Below, in pieces: positions 62,652-64,000 of a DNA stretch of 64,000 bases. The position numbers were made by a program, and so were the translations under genes. The DNA comes from Streptomyces scopuliridis RB72. GTDB taxonomy: Bacteria > Actinomycetota > Actinomycetes > Streptomycetales > Streptomycetaceae. Under the pieces are notes generated by a model. The model made no database searches. It had not been told where the DNA came from and was given only the letters and a program-made list of their open reading frames with translations. The stretch is taken from NCBI RefSeq assembly GCF_000718095.1, contig NZ_JOEI01000019.1:62001-126000 (forward strand), written 5' to 3'. Within the stretch, counting starts at the first letter, position 1, and the number at the start of each line of letters is the position of its first letter.

Positions 62652-63203
62652 TCAACCCCGGCCGCCCGACGCCCGCGGCAGGCGCTCCAGCAGTCCGCGC
62701 AGATCGTCGGCGTGCTCCTCCTCCTGCGCGAGCAGGTCCTCGAAGACCCGGCGGGTGGTGGGATCCCCCTGCCCGAGCCAGTGTGCGATCTCCGTGTACG
62801 ACGCGATGGCCACCCGCTCGGCCACCAGATCTTCCTTGATCATCTCGATCAGGTCCGCACTCGCGTCGTACTGGGCGTGGGACCGCTTCGTCAGTGTGTC
62901 CGGGTTGAAATCGGGCTCCCCGCCGAGCTGGACGATGCGCTGCGCCAGCCGGTCCGCGTGCAGTTGCTCCTCCCGCGCGTGCTCCAGGAACTCGGCGGCG
63001 ACCGGCTCGGAGTACAGCCCCGTCGCGGTGTAGTAGTGCCGCTTGTACCGCAGGGTGCAGACGATCTCCGTGGCCAGCGCCTCGTTCAGCACCTGGATGA
63101 CACGCCCGACATCGGCTCCGTACGCGTCCGTCACCGGCCCCTTCTCGATCTCCTGGCGCGCCCGCGCGCGGATGGTCTCGATGTCGGTGAGGAACTCGGC
63201 CAT
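62652..63203 (-). CDS. Ferritin-like (bacterioferritin/DPS superfamily) protein
   Basis: A 183-residue helical diiron protein. The ligand pattern is clear: ALATEIVCTLRYKRHYYTA (Glu), FLEHAREEQLHADRLAQRIVQLGG (ExxH), LVAERVAIASYTEIAHWL (Glu) and DLLAQEEEHADDLRGLLERL (EExH). It probably stores or oxidises iron, or works as a DPS-like protectant against peroxide; the exact subclass (Bfr without heme Met, or rubrerythrin-like) cannot be settled. ATG at 63203 with GGAAG upstream. A small downstream gap of 180 bases separates it from the start of the membrane gene at 63377. Confidence 0.92.
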   Translation of the reverse strand: MAEFLTDIETIRARARQEIEKGPVTDAYGADVGRVIQVLNEALATEIVCTLRYKRHYYTATGLYSEPVAAEFLEHAREEQLHADRLAQRIVQLGGEPDFNPDTLTKRSHAQYDASADLIEMIKEDLVAERVAIASYTEIAHWLGQGDPTTRRVFEDLLAQEEEHADDLRGLLERLPRASGGRG

Positions 63204-63376
63204 GGCCGTGCACTTCCTTTCGTACCCAACGAGCATTGCGTGTGTGAACCTTCGCCTGCCCCGTCCCTTCCCCGTACGCGCCCGGACCGCTGTGGTTCGC
63301 GTACCCGCTCATCCACACGGCCCTATCGGACCGGCGGGCGGGGTCCGGGCGAGCCGGGCGCGGGAAGGGTGAGGTC

Positions 63377-64000
63377 GTGCGTCGTGTCCGAAAGGCCGTG
63401 AGAGAGCCGGTGGCCGAGCTGGTGAAGGGGCGGCGCCCGCAGCCGGTCCTGGTACAGACGGTGCGGTCGGCCGCCGCCGCGACGATCGCGTATGTCGTCG
63501 CCCTGCGGCTGAGCAGCGAGCCCGCGCCGCTGACCGCTCCCCTGACGGCGCTGCTCGTCGTGCAGGTCACGCTCTACTCGACCCTGACCACCGGCATCCG
63601 CAGGGTGAACTCCGTTGTCGCGGGGGTGCTGGTCGCCAGCGGTTTCAGTGTGCTGGTCGGGCTGACCTGGTGGAGCCTGGGGCTGATCATCGTGGCCTCG
63701 CTGATCGTCGGGCGGCTGGTCCGGGTGAGCGAGTTCGTGCCGGAGGTCGCGATCAGCGCGATGCTCGTCCTCGGCGTGACACGGGTGGCGTCCACCGCCT
63801 GGGACCGGGTGCTGGAGACGCTGATCGGCGCGGTGGTGGGGCTGCTGTTCAACTTCCTGTTCGTGCCGCCGGTGTGGGTCCGTACCGCCGGCGAGTCCAT
63901 CGAGGATCTGTCGCGCCGTATGCGCCAGTTGCTGTTGCGTATCGGGGAGGGGCTGACGGAACCCACTCCGGTCGAGCGCGCCGCCGACCGGCTGCACGAG
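63377..64000 (+). CDS. FUSC/aromatic-acid-exporter-like membrane protein, 3' end outside the window
   Basis: First 208 codons of a membrane protein related to the FUSC/DUF939 aromatic acid exporter family. After a basic start (RRVRKAVREPVAELVKGRRPQPVLVQTVRSAAAATIAYVVALRL) come helices APLTAPLTALLVVQVTLYSTLTTGIRRVN, VVAGVLVASGFSVLVGLTWWSLGLIIVASLIVG and a GAVVGLLFNFLFVPPVWVRTAG segment, the usual FUSC pattern. The gene continues beyond 64000. GTG at 63377 is tentative; GTG at 63398 is an alternative. Confidence 0.82.
   Translation, partial: MRRVRKAVREPVAELVKGRRPQPVLVQTVRSAAAATIAYVVALRLSSEPAPLTAPLTALLVVQVTLYSTLTTGIRRVNSVVAGVLVASGFSVLVGLTWWSLGLIIVASLIVGRLVRVSEFVPEVAISAMLVLGVTRVASTAWDRVLETLIGAVVGLLFNFLFVPPVWVRTAGESIEDLSRRMRQLLLRIGEGLTEPTPVERAADRLHE

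Overview
The window looks like chromosome of a Streptomyces or a very close relative. GC is very high, third codon positions are almost all G or C, GTG and TTG starts are common, and many genes belong to families typical of the genus (NsdA-like regulator, DUF397, DUF4232, BaeRF3, Ser/Thr kinases, Tat-exported hydrolases, CBM13 lectin enzymes). I saw no rRNA, tRNA, CRISPR array, integrase or transposase. About fifty-three genes are supported, mostly singletons or operons of two to four genes.

Layout. 1-8.6 kb: end of a transmembrane Ser/Thr kinase, small secreted proteins, a VOC protein, a UBP zinc-finger protein, a lipoprotein, a NodB deacetylase lipoprotein, a Tat-exported PHP protein and a strong small-RNA candidate (about 7912-8030). 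8.6-11.8 kb: a haloacetate-dehalogenase-like hydrolase divergent from a LysR gene and a tartrate/isopropylmalate dehydrogenase gene. 11.8-18 kb: a tight minus-strand operon of three secreted lectin-bearing enzymes (GH16 glucanase, GH18 chitinase-like protein, beta-helix protein) behind a DasR/chitin-type operator, then a secreted endonuclease I. 18-24 kb: DUF1304 and TetR, a SpoIIE-type phosphatase, nsdA and an APH-like kinase. 24-31.5 kb: PGRP-type amidase, BaeRF3, GH95 fucosidase, two small proteins and a secreted chorismate mutase. 31.6-37.8 kb: phenylacetate-CoA ligase, acyl-CoA synthetase, ChaA antiporter and a Tat-exported serine hydrolase. 37.9-45.3 kb: FAD oxidoreductase, a Ser/Thr kinase with nine exact 42-residue TPR-like repeats, a deletion-wrecked DUF2236 pseudogene, ATP-dependent DNA ligase and a secreted PI-PLC-like protein. 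45.6-53.7 kb: a small conserved protein, a double NAD-binding channel-like protein, formate dehydrogenase with a LysR regulator, and a molybdate operon (Mop-type regulator, modA, fused modBC). 53.8-64 kb: an rRNA-type methyltransferase, TetR plus a small protein, DUF2252, mannonate dehydratase, TetR divergent from DUF1348, a DUF4118 protein, GNAT, ferritin-like protein and the start of an FUSC-family membrane protein.

Themes. The window is rich in secreted polymer-degrading enzymes (fungal/insect wall glucan and chitin, peptidoglycan, fucosides, nucleic acid, phospholipid), which fits a soil saprophyte. Many promoters carry clear palindromic operators next to the likely regulator gene; the best are the TetR sites at 18164-18198 and 59908-59958, the LysR boxes at 9640 and 49330, the inverted repeat around a near-leaderless molybdate promoter at 53649-53683, and a 24-bp palindrome before paaK with no regulator beside it. 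The observations I rate highest are the structured RNA at 7912-8030, the co-transcribed lectin-enzyme triad with a beta-helix member of unknown activity, the dehalogenase candidate with all eight known fluoroacetate dehalogenase residues, and phased repeats in the nsdA divergent promoter.
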